64,000 nt of DNA from Kibdelosporangium aridum (GTDB lineage: Bacteria > Actinomycetota > Actinomycetes > Mycobacteriales > Pseudonocardiaceae), in NCBI RefSeq assembly GCF_900176515.1, contig NZ_FWXV01000006.1:1-64000 (forward strand), read 5' to 3'. Positions 53,475 through 61,989 of the stretch are shown here, one piece after another (position 1 is the stretch's first letter; every line of letters starts with the position of its first letter). The notes beneath the pieces are model-generated. The model ran no database searches. It was not told the origin of the DNA and saw only the letters and a list, made by a program, of their open reading frames with translations. The position numbers were made by a program, and so were the translations under genes.

Positions 53475-56390
53475 GTGATGGGTTCCTCGGTGTGGTTCGG
53501 CGTGCTGGGTCCGCTGGTGGCGTCGGACTCCGCGGGCCCGATCGACCTCAAAGGACCCCGGCACCGCGCCGTGCTCGCTCGTCTGCTCGTCGCCAGAGGC
53601 CGGGTTGTGCCGGTCGACATGCTGGTCAACGACCTGTGGGACGACCCGCCGGACGGTGCCGTCGGCGCCATCCAGACTTTTGTGGCCGCGTTGCGCAAGG
53701 CACTGGAGCCGGATCGCCCGCCACGCACCCCGGCCCAGTTGCTCGTCACGTCCGGTCCCGGTTACGCCCTGCGCGCGGAATCGGTGGACGCGTGGGACTT
53801 CGAGGCCGCACTCGGTGGTTCGTTGTCTGATTTGGACTCCGCGCTCGCGTTGTGGCGTGGGCCCGCCTATGCCGAGTTCACGGACCAGCCGTGGGCCAGA
53901 GCCGAGATAGCCCGCCTGGATGAGCTCCGCCTGCTGGCGATAGAACGGCGAGCCGAGGCCTTGCTGGGGCTCGGCCGTGCCGCTGAGGCTGTGCCTGAAC
54001 TCCAGGCCCATGTGGACGGACATCCGTGGCGCGAGGATGCGTGGCGGCTGTTGGCTTTGGCGCAGTATCGCGCGGGGCGGCAGGGCGATGCGTTGGAATC
54101 TCTGCGGAGAGCCCGCCAGGTGCTGTCCGCGGAGTTGGGAGTCGACCCTGGCCCGGCGTTGCGACAGCTGGAAGCTGACGTTCTCGCTCAGGCGCCTGAG
54201 CTGACGCCTGCTGATGTGCCGGTGCTGGTTGGGCGTTCGCATGAGATGGAGCAGTTGAGCGACGCCGCGGCTGAGGTGCTGCGCACCGGGCGGCTGGGGC
54301 TGGCGTTGATCAGCGGGGAAGCCGGTGCCGGGAAAACCGCACTGGCGTCGGCTTTTCAGGCCCGCCTCGGCTGGCCCAGCCGGTGGAGCAGCAACCTCGA
54401 AGACGCGCCCGCAGGCTGGTTCCTCGATCCCATCGAGGTCACGGACCCGTCGACAGCACGTTTCCAGCGCTACCAAGCGGCGCGGACGCAGTTGGCTTCG
54501 GCCGGACGGCTGTTGATCGTGCTGGACGATCTGCATTGGGCCGACGAGGAAACGCTGTCCCTGGTGGCTTCGGTGGTCGCCGACCCGGTTGACGCACCGG
54601 TGCTGCTGGTGGGGACATATCGGACAACCGATGCGCCCACGGCGTTTCTCGGCCGTGTCGCACGATCCGAACCGACTCGCGTCTACCTCAGTGGACTGTC
54701 CATGTCGGACATTCCGGCAGTCGTACATTCGGCTGTCGGCTTGGATGTGGATGACGACACAGCGTCGGTGATTCACCGGCGCAGTGGCGGGAACCCGTTC
54801 TTCGTCAGGGAACTCGCGCGATTGGTCGCGGCAGGCAGTGATCTCTCGGCAGTGCCCGCCGGTGTTCGGGACGTCGTGAAGTACCGGCTGTCCCGCTTGC
54901 CCGCCGAGGTCCAGTCGGTTCTTCGCACCGCCTCGGTTGTCGGCGAGTCGTTCACCCTCGACGTGGCCGGCTCGCTGGATGCCGTGGAAGTCGCCGTACA
55001 GCACGGGTTTCTGGTCGAGGTCGCGGCTCAGGAGTTCCGGTTCTCGCACGCCTTGGTCCGTGACACGCTCTACCAGGACCTTTCGCAGACCCGCCGGGCT
55101 CATTTGCACCTCGCGGTCGGCTCGGCCCTTGAACGGGTCCGGCCCGATGACGTTGCCGCCTTGGCACACCACTTTTCACTGGCCTCGGACCCGCGAGCGG
55201 CTGGATATGCGCGTGCGGCTGCTTCTTTGGCCGAGGCGCGTTTCGACTTCGGTGAGGCCGCTCGCCTGTGGCGCATCGCTCTTGCCAGTGCCTCGGCGGA
55301 TCGGCTTGAGCTGATCATGGGCTTGGTCCGTGCCTTGTCGTTCACCGGATCGCTCGGGCAGGCCCGGGAACTTCGGGCTTCGGCGCTCGACTTGCTCGGC
55401 CCGGTCGACGATCCAGAGTTGGCCGCGCGGGTGATCGCGTCTTTCGACGTACCCGCGATCTGGACAACGCCGGACGATCCCGCCTTGGCAGCTCGCGTTG
55501 TCGCTGTGACTGAGCGAGTTCTGCCTTCGGTGACGTCTGCTTCCCGTAGCCGTCTGCTGGCCACGATCGCCATGGAACTACGCAGCTCAGGCGGTCATCG
55601 CGCGGTTGCAGCGGCGTCGGAGGCCGTGGCGATCGCTCGGACCCTGGACGATCCCGCGGTGTTGGCGTTCGCCCTGAACGCCCAGTTCATGCAGTCCTTC
55701 TCCCGGGCAGGGCTTGCCCCGCAGCGAGTGCGCATCGGTACTGAGCTCGTCGATGTGGCTTCACGGAATTCGCTGGTGACGTTCGAGGTCCTCGGCCACA
55801 TGATCCTGATGCAGGCACACTCGGCGCTTGCTGCGTTCGCCGAAGCGGACACCCATGCCGCCGAGGTCACCCGGCTGGGGCGTGACTATCAGTTGCCACT
55901 GGCCGAGGTCTTCGTTCAGTGGTATCGGGCGCTTCGCACTTCGGTGGCCGGCGGAGATGCCGCGCCTTTGTACCGCGCGGCTTTCCTGGCAGGCACCGAG
56001 ATGCCTGGCCTCGGTGACGGCATCCTGTCGTTCGCCTTGCTGTGTCATCAGCTCCGCAACGGGCTGCCCGTGTCCCGTGACCTGGACTTCGGCGTCTACG
56101 AGCCTTGGTGCCGACCTGGCGGCGTGATTCCGCCTTCACCACACGACCTGCTGTTCGAGGCCCGGACTTGCCTGCACGCGATCGCCGCTGTCGAAAGAGG
56201 CGATCGTGAGTCGATGGCCGAGCTCTACGACGTGCTGCTGCCAGCTGCTGGGGAGCTCGCCGGGGCCGGAAGCGGGCTGCTCACGCTGAAGCCGGTCGCG
56301 TACTACCTCGGCGGACTGGCTCGAGGCCTGGGACGTCACCGCGAGGCTGCTCAGCACGACAAGCAAGCTGCTGCGTTGGCTACACCGTGA
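53475..56390 (+). CDS. AfsR/SARP-type regulator with BTAD and AAA ATPase domains
   Basis: 971 residues from GTG; the adjacent ATG codon is an equivalent start. Order: OmpR-like winged-helix DNA-binding domain (about 8-100, with RHRAVLARLLVARGRVVPVDMLVNDLW), bacterial transcriptional activation domain (about 105-250), an NTPase domain with Walker A SGEAGAGKTA (near 280) and Walker B LLIVLDDLHWAD, and a C-terminal TPR-like helical region. There is no C-terminal LuxR helix-turn-helix. A TACAGT -10-like hexamer 5 bases before the GTG, with no ribosome binding site, points to a leaderless mRNA. An inverted repeat (53442-53461) precedes it. Such proteins often activate secondary metabolism; the target here may be the neighbouring proteases or pqq genes. 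Confidence 0.87.
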   Translation: MMGSSVWFGVLGPLVASDSAGPIDLKGPRHRAVLARLLVARGRVVPVDMLVNDLWDDPPDGAVGAIQTFVAALRKALEPDRPPRTPAQLLVTSGPGYALRAESVDAWDFEAALGGSLSDLDSALALWRGPAYAEFTDQPWARAEIARLDELRLLAIERRAEALLGLGRAAEAVPELQAHVDGHPWREDAWRLLALAQYRAGRQGDALESLRRARQVLSAELGVDPGPALRQLEADVLAQAPELTPADVPVLVGRSHEMEQLSDAAAEVLRTGRLGLALISGEAGAGKTALASAFQARLGWPSRWSSNLEDAPAGWFLDPIEVTDPSTARFQRYQAARTQLASAGRLLIVLDDLHWADEETLSLVASVVADPVDAPVLLVGTYRTTDAPTAFLGRVARSEPTRVYLSGLSMSDIPAVVHSAVGLDVDDDTASVIHRRSGGNPFFVRELARLVAAGSDLSAVPAGVRDVVKYRLSRLPAEVQSVLRTASVVGESFTLDVAGSLDAVEVAVQHGFLVEVAAQEFRFSHALVRDTLYQDLSQTRRAHLHLAVGSALERVRPDDVAALAHHFSLASDPRAAGYARAAASLAEARFDFGEAARLWRIALASASADRLELIMGLVRALSFTGSLGQARELRASALDLLGPVDDPELAARVIASFDVPAIWTTPDDPALAARVVAVTERVLPSVTSASRSRLLATIAMELRSSGGHRAVAAASEAVAIARTLDDPAVLAFALNAQFMQSFSRAGLAPQRVRIGTELVDVASRNSLVTFEVLGHMILMQAHSALAAFAEADTHAAEVTRLGRDYQLPLAEVFVQWYRALRTSVAGGDAAPLYRAAFLAGTEMPGLGDGILSFALLCHQLRNGLPVSRDLDFGVYEPWCRPGGVIPPSPHDLLFEARTCLHAIAAVERGDRESMAELYDVLLPAAGELAGAGSGLLTLKPVAYYLGGLARGLGRHREAAQHDKQAAALATP

Positions 56391-57255
56391 TCACTGTGCC
56401 GTCGAAGGGCGCTTGCGCTCCCGCGGCCAGGACCTCTTTGTATTCCTTCGACTCCGGGTCGAGGATCGGGTTGGTGTTGTTGAGATGCGTGTAGATCCAG
56501 CGCTTGCCTGGGTGCCGGGCGATCTGGGCGAGGCTACCCTCCGGACCGGCGATCGGGATGTGGCCCATCGCCCGTTGCGCGCCTGATCCCACGCCTTTGT
56601 TCGTGGCGCCCGACATCTCGTCGGGCGAGTAGAACGTGCCGTCCAGGATCACGCAGGACGCGTCCGCGATCAGCTCGTCGAAGCCCTCGGGCCATGTCTT
56701 CAAGCACGGCGCGTACACCACGGCTCCGCCGGACGGATCCGAGATCTTGTACGCGACCACCCACGGACCATCCACTGTGGACTGGACGTACTTGGGCTTC
56801 TTGTCGCTGATCGGGAAGACCGTGACGGTCAACCCGTCGATCTCGAAATTCCCGGCGGCTGGCCGCCAGTTCCATGCGCCATAACGAGAGACGATTTCCT
56901 GCAACGGAAAATCCGTGCGCAAGGCGTGCAAGACAGCAGCAGGAGCCCACACCGAAAGGCCTGCGCCCTCACGCAGCATGGTCAGGCCAAGGGAGTGGTC
57001 GAGTTCCGCGTCTGTCAGCAACGCGCCACGCAAAGGCGTGTCGCGCGGGCCTGGACCTGCGGCCAACGCGGGCGTCGAAAGGATCTGCGTGCGGATGTCC
57101 GGCGAGGCGTTGACCAGGTACCAGCCGGTGCCGTCCGCACTGATCGCGATGCAGTCCTGGGTCCGGGCAGGCAGACCCGCCTCACACATCCGGCAGGCGC
57201 AGTTCCACTGCGGGAATCCGCCGCCCGCGGCCGTTCCCAGCAGCAGAACCTTCAA
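56380..57255 (-). CDS. pqqB: Pyrroloquinoline quinone biosynthesis protein PqqB
   Basis: 291 residues, metallo-beta-lactamase fold. The N-terminus LLLGTAAGGGFPQWNCAC, LLTDAELDHSLGL and the closing WIYTHLNNTNP are characteristic. PqqB acts as a hydroxylase on the crosslinked Glu-Tyr intermediate. The start overlaps the pqqE stop by 4 bases; it is the last gene of the operon and its 3' end overlaps the convergent regulator gene by 11 bases. Confidence 0.95.
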   Translation of the reverse strand: MKVLLLGTAAGGGFPQWNCACRMCEAGLPARTQDCIAISADGTGWYLVNASPDIRTQILSTPALAAGPGPRDTPLRGALLTDAELDHSLGLTMLREGAGLSVWAPAAVLHALRTDFPLQEIVSRYGAWNWRPAAGNFEIDGLTVTVFPISDKKPKYVQSTVDGPWVVAYKISDPSGGAVVYAPCLKTWPEGFDELIADASCVILDGTFYSPDEMSGATNKGVGSGAQRAMGHIPIAGPEGSLAQIARHPGKRWIYTHLNNTNPILDPESKEYKEVLAAGAQAPFDGTVITV

Positions 57256-58352
57256 CTGGAGACCACCTTGATCGTGTTCTTGCGCATCACGAGCTCCGGC
57301 GGCTCGGATGGCGTGCCGGCCAGGATCGTATCGATCACGCCACGGTCCGGGGACTTCGAGCAGACCGGGTCCGTCGCGCCCGCGTCACCGGTCAGCAGGA
57401 ACGCCTGGCAGCGGCAGCCGCCGAAGTCGATGCCCTTGCGTGAACAGCTGCGGCACGGGTCGGGCATCCAGTGGTCGCCGCGATAGGCGTTGAACGACTC
57501 CGAGCGGTACCAGATTTCTTCCAGCGACTGGGAACGGACGTTGTCCAGCTTCAACGTGGTGATCGACGACGCCGCCGGGCAGGGGAGCACGTCACCGTTC
57601 GGTGCCACTGTCAGCTGCCGCGAACCCCAGCCGTACATACAGGGTTTGGGATACGGCTCGTAGTAATCCGCGACCACGTAGACGATCTGCATGGTGTCGC
57701 GCAGTCGTTCGATTGCCGCGCGCACGATCGGCTCCGCCTCGGCGAGCTGTTCGGCCGTTGGCATCAGGGCGGACCGGTTGCGCAGGCCCCAGCCGTAGTA
57801 CTGCGTGTTCGCCAGTTCCAGGCGGTCCGCGCCCATTTCTTCGGCCAGCGCGATCAGGTCCGCGACCTGGTGGTGGTTTGCGCGATGCAGGACCACGTTC
57901 ACGGTCAGCGGCATGTCGAGTTTCTTCACCGCGCGCGCCGCGGCGAGTTTGTGGGCATGGGCTTTGACGCCGGCGATTCGGTTGGCCATCTCGGCGTCGG
58001 CGCCTTGCACGGACAGCTGGACGTGGGCCAAACCGCGGTCGACCAAGTCGGTCAGCCGTTCCTCGGTCAGGCCGAGCCCGCTGGTCACCAGGTTCACATA
58101 ACATCCGAGGTCTGATGCTCGCTCGACCAGAACCGGCAAATCGGGGCGTGCCAACGGTTCCCCGCCGGACATATGCACCTGCAGCACACCGAGCTCGCGC
58201 GCCTGGTCGATCACCGACAGCCATTCGTCCGTCGACAGCTCGTTTTCCCTGGTCACCAGCTCGATCGGGTTGGAGCAGTACGGGCAGTGCAGCGGGCATC
58301 GATGGGTCAGCTCGGCGAGCATGCCCAAGGGCGGCTGCGCGATCACTTCCAC
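57252..58352 (-). CDS. pqqE: PQQ biosynthesis radical SAM protein PqqE
   Basis: 366 residues. The radical SAM cluster motif CxxxCxxC is at C19, C23 and C26 (HRCPLHCPYCSNP), and the SPASM region holds further Cys (PCMYGWGS, LPCPAASS, CRSCSRKG, GGCRC) for auxiliary Fe-S clusters. It forms the C-C bond between Glu and Tyr of PqqA. It overlaps pqqD by 10 bases. Confidence 0.96.
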   Translation of the reverse strand: MEVIAQPPLGMLAELTHRCPLHCPYCSNPIELVTRENELSTDEWLSVIDQARELGVLQVHMSGGEPLARPDLPVLVERASDLGCYVNLVTSGLGLTEERLTDLVDRGLAHVQLSVQGADAEMANRIAGVKAHAHKLAAARAVKKLDMPLTVNVVLHRANHHQVADLIALAEEMGADRLELANTQYYGWGLRNRSALMPTAEQLAEAEPIVRAAIERLRDTMQIVYVVADYYEPYPKPCMYGWGSRQLTVAPNGDVLPCPAASSITTLKLDNVRSQSLEEIWYRSESFNAYRGDHWMPDPCRSCSRKGIDFGGCRCQAFLLTGDAGATDPVCSKSPDRGVIDTILAGTPSEPPELVMRKNTIKVVSS

Positions 58353-58615
58353 TCGACAACCCGCCGTTCTTCCAACCGTTTCAGCACGTTCTGTACGTCG
58401 TCGGCCCGGACACCGTCGTAATTCTTGCCCAGCTCAGCGGTGATCTGCGCGACCGTGGCGGTCCCGTCGCAGAGCTTGAGCACCGCGGCCGCGGTCTGGT
58501 TGGGCACCAGAACACCTTCAGGGAACAGCAGAACGTGCGTTTCACGGGTCTTGTCGTACGTGAGCCGAACGCCACGGCGGAGCCGCGGCGCGGAGTCCAG
58601 CCCGATCATCGTCAT
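58343..58615 (-). CDS. pqqD: PQQ biosynthesis peptide chaperone PqqD
   Basis: 90 residues with the RRE-type winged-helix pattern (RLRRGVRLTYDKTRETHVLLFPEG, VPNQTAAAVLKLCDG) that binds PqqA and delivers it to PqqE. It lies 3 bases after pqqC and overlaps pqqE, so the three proteins are produced together. It is a free-standing gene here, unlike the pqqCD fusions of some bacteria. Confidence 0.94.
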   Translation of the reverse strand: MTMIGLDSAPRLRRGVRLTYDKTRETHVLLFPEGVLVPNQTAAAVLKLCDGTATVAQITAELGKNYDGVRADDVQNVLKRLEERRVVEWK

Positions 58616-58618
58616 CGG

Positions 58619-59332
58619 CTACTCCTTCTTCGCGGCCTGCTCGATGGCGTCCAACATGGACCATAGGACGTTGCACTTGAAGGACAACGCCGCGATGGCT
58701 TTCTCTTGCTCAGCACGGGTTTTGCAGTACTCGACCACGATGTCCACAGTGGCCTGTCCTTCGCCGGAGACCACGTCGATCCGGTTGGTGAAGTACGCGA
58801 GGTCCTCCCGGCGGATCCATGCGTAGTTCGACAGCATGTCGGTGACGCGCTGGCGCATCAGGTGACCGGAGAACATCTCGGTCAGACCGGACGCGACCGC
58901 CTCGACCCATGGCTTGGTGCGTGCGAACGTCACGTACGCGTCGACGGCGAACCGGACACCGGGTGCGACGTGTCGCTCATCAAGAACTTCTTCCCTGGTA
59001 AGGCCGACTGCCTCGCACAGTCGCAACCACCGCTCGCGGCCGCCTTCGCCTTCCGCTGTGCCGTCGTGGTACACGATCCTGGCCAGCCAGTCGCGGCGGA
59101 TCCGCGGAACGGGGCAGTTGCTGATGATCGCCGCGTCCTTCTGCGGCAACATGCATTGGTAGTACCACCGGTTCGCAGCCCACGTGCGCAGCTCGAATTC
59201 CGAGAGGCTGCCGTCGTGCAGTCTGCGGTGGAACGGATGTGTTCCCCAGTAACGGTGGGAAAGGCCACGCAACTGGCCGACGAACTCGTCGGCAGGCAGC
59301 AGAGTGTTCGAAGTGGACGGTGAGATCGACAC
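58619..59332 (-). CDS. pqqC: Pyrroloquinoline-quinone synthase PqqC
   Basis: 237 residues when started at the GTG in VSISPST, which sits 6 bases after GAGGAG; a longer frame reaches 59401 but without that spacing. PqqC catalyses the final cofactor-free oxidation and ring closure. It shows the helical TENA-like family pattern with YWGTHPFHRRLHDG, RTWAANRWYYQCMLPQKDAAIISN and WVEAVASGLTEMFSGHLM. It lies between pqqA and pqqD. Confidence 0.95.
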   Translation of the reverse strand: MSISPSTSNTLLPADEFVGQLRGLSHRYWGTHPFHRRLHDGSLSEFELRTWAANRWYYQCMLPQKDAAIISNCPVPRIRRDWLARIVYHDGTAEGEGGRERWLRLCEAVGLTREEVLDERHVAPGVRFAVDAYVTFARTKPWVEAVASGLTEMFSGHLMRQRVTDMLSNYAWIRREDLAYFTNRIDVVSGEGQATVDIVVEYCKTRAEQEKAIAALSFKCNVLWSMLDAIEQAAKKE

Positions 59333-59411
59333 AGTCGACTCCTCCATGCAGGGAAACGGAGAGGTGGCGAGGGCCGTGGTAGGGCTTCGGCCCTCGCGCA
59401 ACGGATGTGCC

Positions 59412-59513
59412 TCAGTCGTCCATCCGGGCCGCGTAGGCCGTGACCTCCATCGGCGTTTCGTATTCGACGAAGTCCGGAGTGGTCCAGACCTCGCGCTCCG
59501 TGTTTTCGATCAT
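59412..59513 (-). CDS. pqqA: PQQ precursor peptide PqqA
   Basis: 33-residue ribosomal precursor, too short for routine gene calling. It starts with an ATG at 59513 and reads M-I-E-N-T-E-R then VWTTPDFVEYETPMEVTAYAA. The Glu23 and Tyr27 of the E-V-T-A-Y motif have the exact ExxxY spacing crosslinked by PqqE. The usual Gly just before the Glu is Met here, a change that does not affect the crosslinked pair. It is the first gene of the pqqA-C-D-E-B operon, 79 bases upstream of pqqC. Confidence 0.92.
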   Translation of the reverse strand: MIENTEREVWTTPDFVEYETPMEVTAYAARMDD

Positions 59514-59817
59514 CTCTGCACTCCTCGGATCAGTGACGGTCCTGGTGGATCGTCCTGGCAAAGGACCTGTGTCGAGCATCACGACTGTAGGAGCTGAATG
59601 GTTTAGAAAGCTAGCCCCCTATGTTTTCTGTGGCGCGCGGACACTCCGATCCCTGTCAACGGGACATCATCTGTCTACCTTGTTACCGATTGTGACGACA
59701 ATGGTCGGAGGTCTGGGCCCTTGTTAGCTCAGTCGGTGGTAGGACGATCGACACCCTGTGTGTTTGTATGCACTCGCCGCCGTGTGAAGCCCAAGGGATG
59801 CTCCAGGAGGCAAACCC
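59514..59817. promoter_or_regulatory. Divergent pqq/dehydrogenase promoter region
   Basis: 304 bases separate the diverging pqqA and sugar dehydrogenase genes. The middle (59590-59700) is A/T-richer than its surroundings and includes TTGACA on the minus strand near 59660. I cannot pair it with a convincing -10. A D-arm-like tRNA remnant lies at 59725-59744. The AGGAGG before the dehydrogenase start is at the right end. Confidence 0.45.
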
Positions 59818-60807
59818 ATGACATTTCGTCGCAAACTCGCTGTCGCTGCCGCGTCGGCGACGACCGTGATGCTGGCCGCGGGCACCGCGACAGCCGCGCC
59901 CGCGGACGTGCAACCGTTGGCGATCAAGCAAGTCGCGAGTGGACTCAACCAGGCCTGGGCAGTGGATTTCCTGCCTGACGGCACGGCTTTGTTCACCGAG
60001 AAGGACTCGCGCAAGATCCGGAAGATCGCGCCGAACGGCCAGGTGTCGGACGTTCAGACGATCTCGGGGGTCAGCGTCACCAAGGAAGCGGGTCTGCTCG
60101 GCATCGCGGTGTCCCCGACGTACGCGACCGACCAGCTCGTCTTCATCTACTACACAACGAGTTCGGACAACCGGATCGCGAAACTCAAGCTGGGCCAGGC
60201 ACCGACCCCGATCGTGACCGGAATTCCCCGTGGCTCGCAGTACCACCACGGCGGCCGGATCAAGTTCGGCCCGGACGGCTACCTGTACGCCGGAACCGGT
60301 GACGGGCAGAACGGCGCCAACGCCCAGAACCGCAATTCGCTGGGCGGAAAGGTGCTTCGCGTCGACAAGAACGGCGCGGCCGCCCCAGGAAACCCGTTCA
60401 ACAGCCGGGTCTACTCACTGGGACACCGCAACGTGCAGGGCCTTGCCTGGGTCGGAACCCAGCTGTACATCTCGGACATCGGTGCCAGCAAGGTGGACGA
60501 GCTGAACAAGATCACGCCCGGCGGGAACTACGGCTGGCCGAGCTGTGAAGGCCCGTGCAGCAACCCGGCGTACACCAACCCGGTCAAGACATGGCCGACC
60601 TCCCAGGCAACGCCAAGCGGCCTGACGTACTACAAGGGCAGCCTGTTCATGGCCTCGCTCAAGGGCGGCACGTTCAAGCTGAACACCAGCGGTGCGGGCG
60701 GCAAGCTCTACACCAACCTGGGCCGCACACGGGACGAGGTCGCAGGGCCGAACAACGTGCTGTGGGTCGTGACGCCTGGCGGCATCTACAACGCTGACGG
60801 CTCGTGA
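59818..60807 (+). CDS. Secreted PQQ-dependent sugar dehydrogenase (GSDH family)
   Basis: 329 residues, ATG after CAGGAGG. Signal peptide to about residue 27 (ASATTVMLAAGTATAAPA). The mature protein is a six-bladed beta-propeller of the glucose/sorbosone dehydrogenase family: EAGLLGIAVSP, HHGGRIKFGPDGYLYAGTGD with the catalytic His (H143 or H144), SLGGKVLRVD and SLGHRNVQGLAW. Such enzymes oxidise aldose sugars at C1 using PQQ and calcium outside the membrane. Its position next to pqqA strongly suggests that it is a user of the cofactor. It is shorter than Acinetobacter GDH-B, closer to bacterial aldose dehydrogenases. Confidence 0.9.
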   Translation: MTFRRKLAVAAASATTVMLAAGTATAAPADVQPLAIKQVASGLNQAWAVDFLPDGTALFTEKDSRKIRKIAPNGQVSDVQTISGVSVTKEAGLLGIAVSPTYATDQLVFIYYTTSSDNRIAKLKLGQAPTPIVTGIPRGSQYHHGGRIKFGPDGYLYAGTGDGQNGANAQNRNSLGGKVLRVDKNGAAAPGNPFNSRVYSLGHRNVQGLAWVGTQLYISDIGASKVDELNKITPGGNYGWPSCEGPCSNPAYTNPVKTWPTSQATPSGLTYYKGSLFMASLKGGTFKLNTSGAGGKLYTNLGRTRDEVAGPNNVLWVVTPGGIYNADGS

Positions 60808-60812
60808 GAACC

Positions 60813-60851
60813 GGGGTGGCTTCGCCTTCCCTGCACGGGCGAAGCCACCCC
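60813..60851 (+). terminator. Terminator after the sugar dehydrogenase gene
   Basis: A perfect 14-bp stem (GGGGTGGCTTCGCC and its complement) with an 11-base loop begins 5 bases after the stop codon. Confidence 0.75.
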
Positions 60852-61127
60852 TTACCCGAGGGTCCACTGTGGGGGTTCACAGACATATTTGTGAGCGGTG
60901 TCTCAGTTACGCGTCTTGATCGTCGGCGCCAACGGTTGGCCGACGCGTTCGCCAGCGCAAAGCACGTACTCCTGATCGGCAGGCCACGAACTGCCCGAAA
61001 TCACCCCTTGTCCGCCCATCCGCGACCCCTGATCCCACCTTCGGCCCGCATCACACCGGGAGGGGCGTCGAGGTTGCGAACCCGCGCCGTTTAGACTTGC
61101 CGACAAGGGGACACGAAGGAGAAGCGC
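60852..61127 (+). promoter_or_regulatory. atpC upstream region with putative promoter
   Basis: 276 bases without a credible gene. TAGACT at 61092-61097 is a good actinobacterial -10; I find no convincing -35. AAGGAG at 61116-61121 serves atpC. This would let the displaced atpC be transcribed independently of the main atp operon. Confidence 0.5.
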
Positions 61128-61496
61128 GTGGCCGAGATTTCCGTTGAACTTGTCGCCGTCGAGCGCCGGCTCTGGTCGGGCAAAGCGACGATGGTCATCG
61201 CACAGACCACCGAGGGCGAACTCGGTGTGATGCCCGGCCACGAACCGCTGCTCGGCCAGCTCGTCGAGGGTGGTGTCGTCAAGGTCCGCACCACGGACGG
61301 CGAGACCGTCATCGCGGCCGTGTACGGCGGCTTCCTGTCCATCACCGGCGACGGCGTGAGCATCCTCGCGGAGAACGCCGAGCTCGCCGAGGAGATCGAC
61401 ATCGACCAGGCGCGGGCTGACGTAGCCGCGGCACAGGACGCGGACGAGCGGGCAAGAGCAGAAGCCCGGGTTCGCGCCGCCGGACAGACGGTCTGA
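61128..61496 (+). CDS. atpC: ATP synthase subunit epsilon
   Basis: 122 residues, GTG six bases after AAGGAG. N-terminal beta-sandwich (ISVELVAVERRLWSG, EGELGVMPGHEPLLGQL) and a short C-terminal helical hairpin (DIDQARADVAAAQDADERARAEARVRAA in part). It couples the gamma shaft to the c-ring and can inhibit ATP hydrolysis. It is separated from atpD by 15.8 kb and a terminator, yet still followed by its usual DUF2550 neighbour. Confidence 0.94.
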   Translation: MAEISVELVAVERRLWSGKATMVIAQTTEGELGVMPGHEPLLGQLVEGGVVKVRTTDGETVIAAVYGGFLSITGDGVSILAENAELAEEIDIDQARADVAAAQDADERARAEARVRAAGQTV

Positions 61497-61521
61497 TCCG
61501 CGGGACTGGGCGGGGGCGGCC

Positions 61522-61989
61522 GTGGAGATCCTCTGGTTCATCGGGACGCTCCTGGCGGTCGCGGCCGCCACATTGCTCTTGCTCGGCATCCGCCGGGTCA
61601 GACTGATCCGGATGGGCGGCATCAACGTCGCCCTGCGGACGCACCTGGACAATCCACGAGGCTGGCACCTCGGAGTCGCGCGGTATCACGGTGACGAGTT
61701 CACCTGGTACCGCGCGTTGAGTTTGCGCAACGGCCCGAACCGGATCATCCAGCGCGACGGCTTCGAGATCGACGACCGGCGCGAGCCAGAAGCCCAGGAG
61801 CTCTACGGCGTGCCGAACGGCGCCATCATCCTGCGGTGCCGCGCCGAGCTGGACCCGCCGCGTTCCAAGCGGGCTTTCGGCGGCCCGGACACCGTCGTCG
61901 AGATCGCGATGACCCCGGACGCGCTGACCGGCTTCCTCTCCTGGCTCGAATCAGCGCCCCCAGGTCGTCGTCTTCCTTACGCCTCCTAG
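61522..61989 (+). CDS. DUF2550 family membrane protein
   Basis: 155 residues from a GTG. One N-terminal membrane segment (WFIGTLLAVAAATLLLLG) and a cytoplasmic domain with RMGGINVALRT, GWHLGVARY, WYRALSLRNGPNR and a conserved C-terminal FLSWLESAPPG. DUF2550 proteins follow atpC in many actinobacteria; function unknown. Its 3' end overlaps the convergent rskA gene by 4 bases. Confidence 0.87.
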   Translation: MEILWFIGTLLAVAAATLLLLGIRRVRLIRMGGINVALRTHLDNPRGWHLGVARYHGDEFTWYRALSLRNGPNRIIQRDGFEIDDRREPEAQELYGVPNGAIILRCRAELDPPRSKRAFGGPDTVVEIAMTPDALTGFLSWLESAPPGRRLPYAS

